Below, piece after piece: positions 6,408-6,885 of a stretch of 6,885 nucleotides of DNA. Within the stretch, counting starts at the first letter, position 1. Every line of letters begins with the position of its first letter. The stretch is from Corynebacterium sp. (GTDB lineage Bacteria > Actinomycetota > Actinomycetes > Mycobacteriales > Mycobacteriaceae), in contig NZ_JAUMTY010000073.1 in assembly GCF_030530965.1 (NCBI RefSeq), forward strand, positions 1 to 6,885, read 5' to 3'. Made by a program: the position numbers and the translations under genes. The notes below the pieces were generated by a model. That model saw nothing but the letters and a program-made list of their open reading frames with translations, did not search any database and was not told where the DNA came from.

Positions 6408-6513
6408 ATGCTCATTCCTTTTAACACGTCGTGAATGTCGGCTTTATAAATTGGCTTTAACGTTCTACGGGCACGGGCACCCATCATGCCTGTACGGTTA
6501 CGCCCGTACGGTA
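6408..6513 (-). promoter_or_regulatory. probable promoter and leader region of the SIP fusion gene
   Basis: Because a strong terminator lies just upstream, this ~105-base stretch should contain the promoter. TATAAA on the minus strand (6443-6448) is a good -10 candidate 35 bases from the ATG, but no clear -35 is seen at the proper distance. Two direct copies of GGCTTTA (plus strand, 6440-6446 and 6453-6459) lie at and next to this -10. An inverted repeat GTACGG/CCGTAC is at 6492-6509. No good match to the DtxR iron-box consensus is visible. Confidence 0.4.
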
Positions 6514-6549
6514 CAAGAAAACCCGGGTATGCCACATGACACACCCGGG
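6514..6549 (-). terminator. intrinsic terminator after the substrate-binding protein gene
   Basis: On the minus strand CCCGGGTGTG (complement of 6540-6549) pairs with CATACCCGGG (complement of 6522-6531) as a 10-bp stem with one G-U pair and an eight-base loop. TTTTCTTG follows directly (complement of 6514-6521). It is about 70 bases past the stop at 6617 and separates that gene from the SIP fusion gene. Confidence 0.88.
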
Positions 6550-6616
6550 GAACCCTCATCCGATACGCCACCCCACAGCCACAGAGAAGCGTCGGCAATG
6601 AAGTAGATGAACAGCC

Positions 6617-6885
6617 TTACTTATTGGAGTCATCCTTCGAGTCAGACTTCTCGCCCGAGACCTTCTTCAACTCCGGCTTGATTTCCTTCAGAGCCCACTC
6701 GCGGGACAGGGAGGACGGAACGTACAGTGCCGAGGACACAGCCTTGTTGTCCTCAACCGTGGCACCGCTCTTGACCTGCTTCAAGTCGTTGTAGCCCGGC
6801 ACAGCGCGCACCGCGTCCATCCCGTCGGCGGCGAACAGAACCATGAAGTCCGCGGTCAACTTGTCAATGTTCTCCGGGGAGATCA
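6617..6885 (-). CDS. iron-siderophore ABC transporter substrate-binding protein, C-terminal end only
   Basis: The frame is open to the right window edge, so only the last 88 residues are visible. The pattern fits the C-terminal lobe of siderophore/haem/B12 periplasmic-binding proteins (FepB/FecB-like): ISPENIDKLTADFMVLFA at the edge, then PGYNDLKQVKSGA, then SALYVPSSLSREWALKEIKPEL. In actinobacteria these are surface lipoproteins that deliver ferric siderophores to a membrane permease and ATPase. The end is a hydrophilic Lys/Asp/Ser-rich tail. The signal peptide and lipobox would lie outside the window. It is on the same strand as the SIP reductase gene about 210 bases downstream, but a terminator lies between them. 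The ligand cannot be told from this fragment. Confidence 0.8.
   Translation of the reverse strand, partial: ISPENIDKLTADFMVLFAADGMDAVRAVPGYNDLKQVKSGATVEDNKAVSSALYVPSSLSREWALKEIKPELKKVSGEKSDSKDDSNK

Overview
This window looks like a chromosomal segment of an actinobacterium, most likely Corynebacterium or a close relative. The evidence is moderate-to-high GC coding sequence, a VaFE-repeat surface protein of the kind common in corynebacteria, a separate rplN-rplX-rplE block not flanked by its usual spc-operon partners, and iron-siderophore uptake genes. All five real genes lie on the minus strand. Species cannot be assigned from the sequence alone.

Read in the direction of transcription (right to left), the layout is as follows. 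(1) 6885-6617 is the C-terminal end of an iron-siderophore ABC transporter substrate-binding protein, closed by a clear intrinsic terminator at 6514-6549. (2) 6407-4512 is a 631-residue protein. Its first ~265 residues form a complete siderophore-interacting protein (SIP), an FAD/NAD(P)H ferric-siderophore reductase. Its last ~360 residues look like a small-molecule O-methyltransferase: a winged-helix dimerisation part followed by a Rossmann-like part with a damaged SAM-binding loop. (3) 4511-4207 is a gene-free stretch with an inverted repeat. (4) 4206-2966 holds the tightly coupled ribosomal protein genes rplN (GTG start), rplX and rplE, ended by a strong terminator at 2891-2930. (5) 2965-2460 is an AT-richer gene-free stretch of about 500 bases. 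(6) 2459-1 is the first ~819 residues of a secreted, probably wall-anchored adhesin. It has a signal peptide, a thioester-like N-terminal domain that seems to lack the key Gln, an Ig-like region, Ser/Thr-rich stalks and two nearly identical VaFE domains. The gene runs off the window before any sorting signal.

The genes form three functional blocks. The substrate-binding protein and the SIP reductase fit one path: capture of a ferric siderophore outside the cell and reductive iron release inside it. The terminator between them suggests separate transcription. The three ribosomal genes form a small translationally coupled operon. The adhesin is an independent surface gene. The most unusual item is the SIP-methyltransferase-like fusion; the second is the adhesin's Cys-positive, Gln-negative thioester-like domain.
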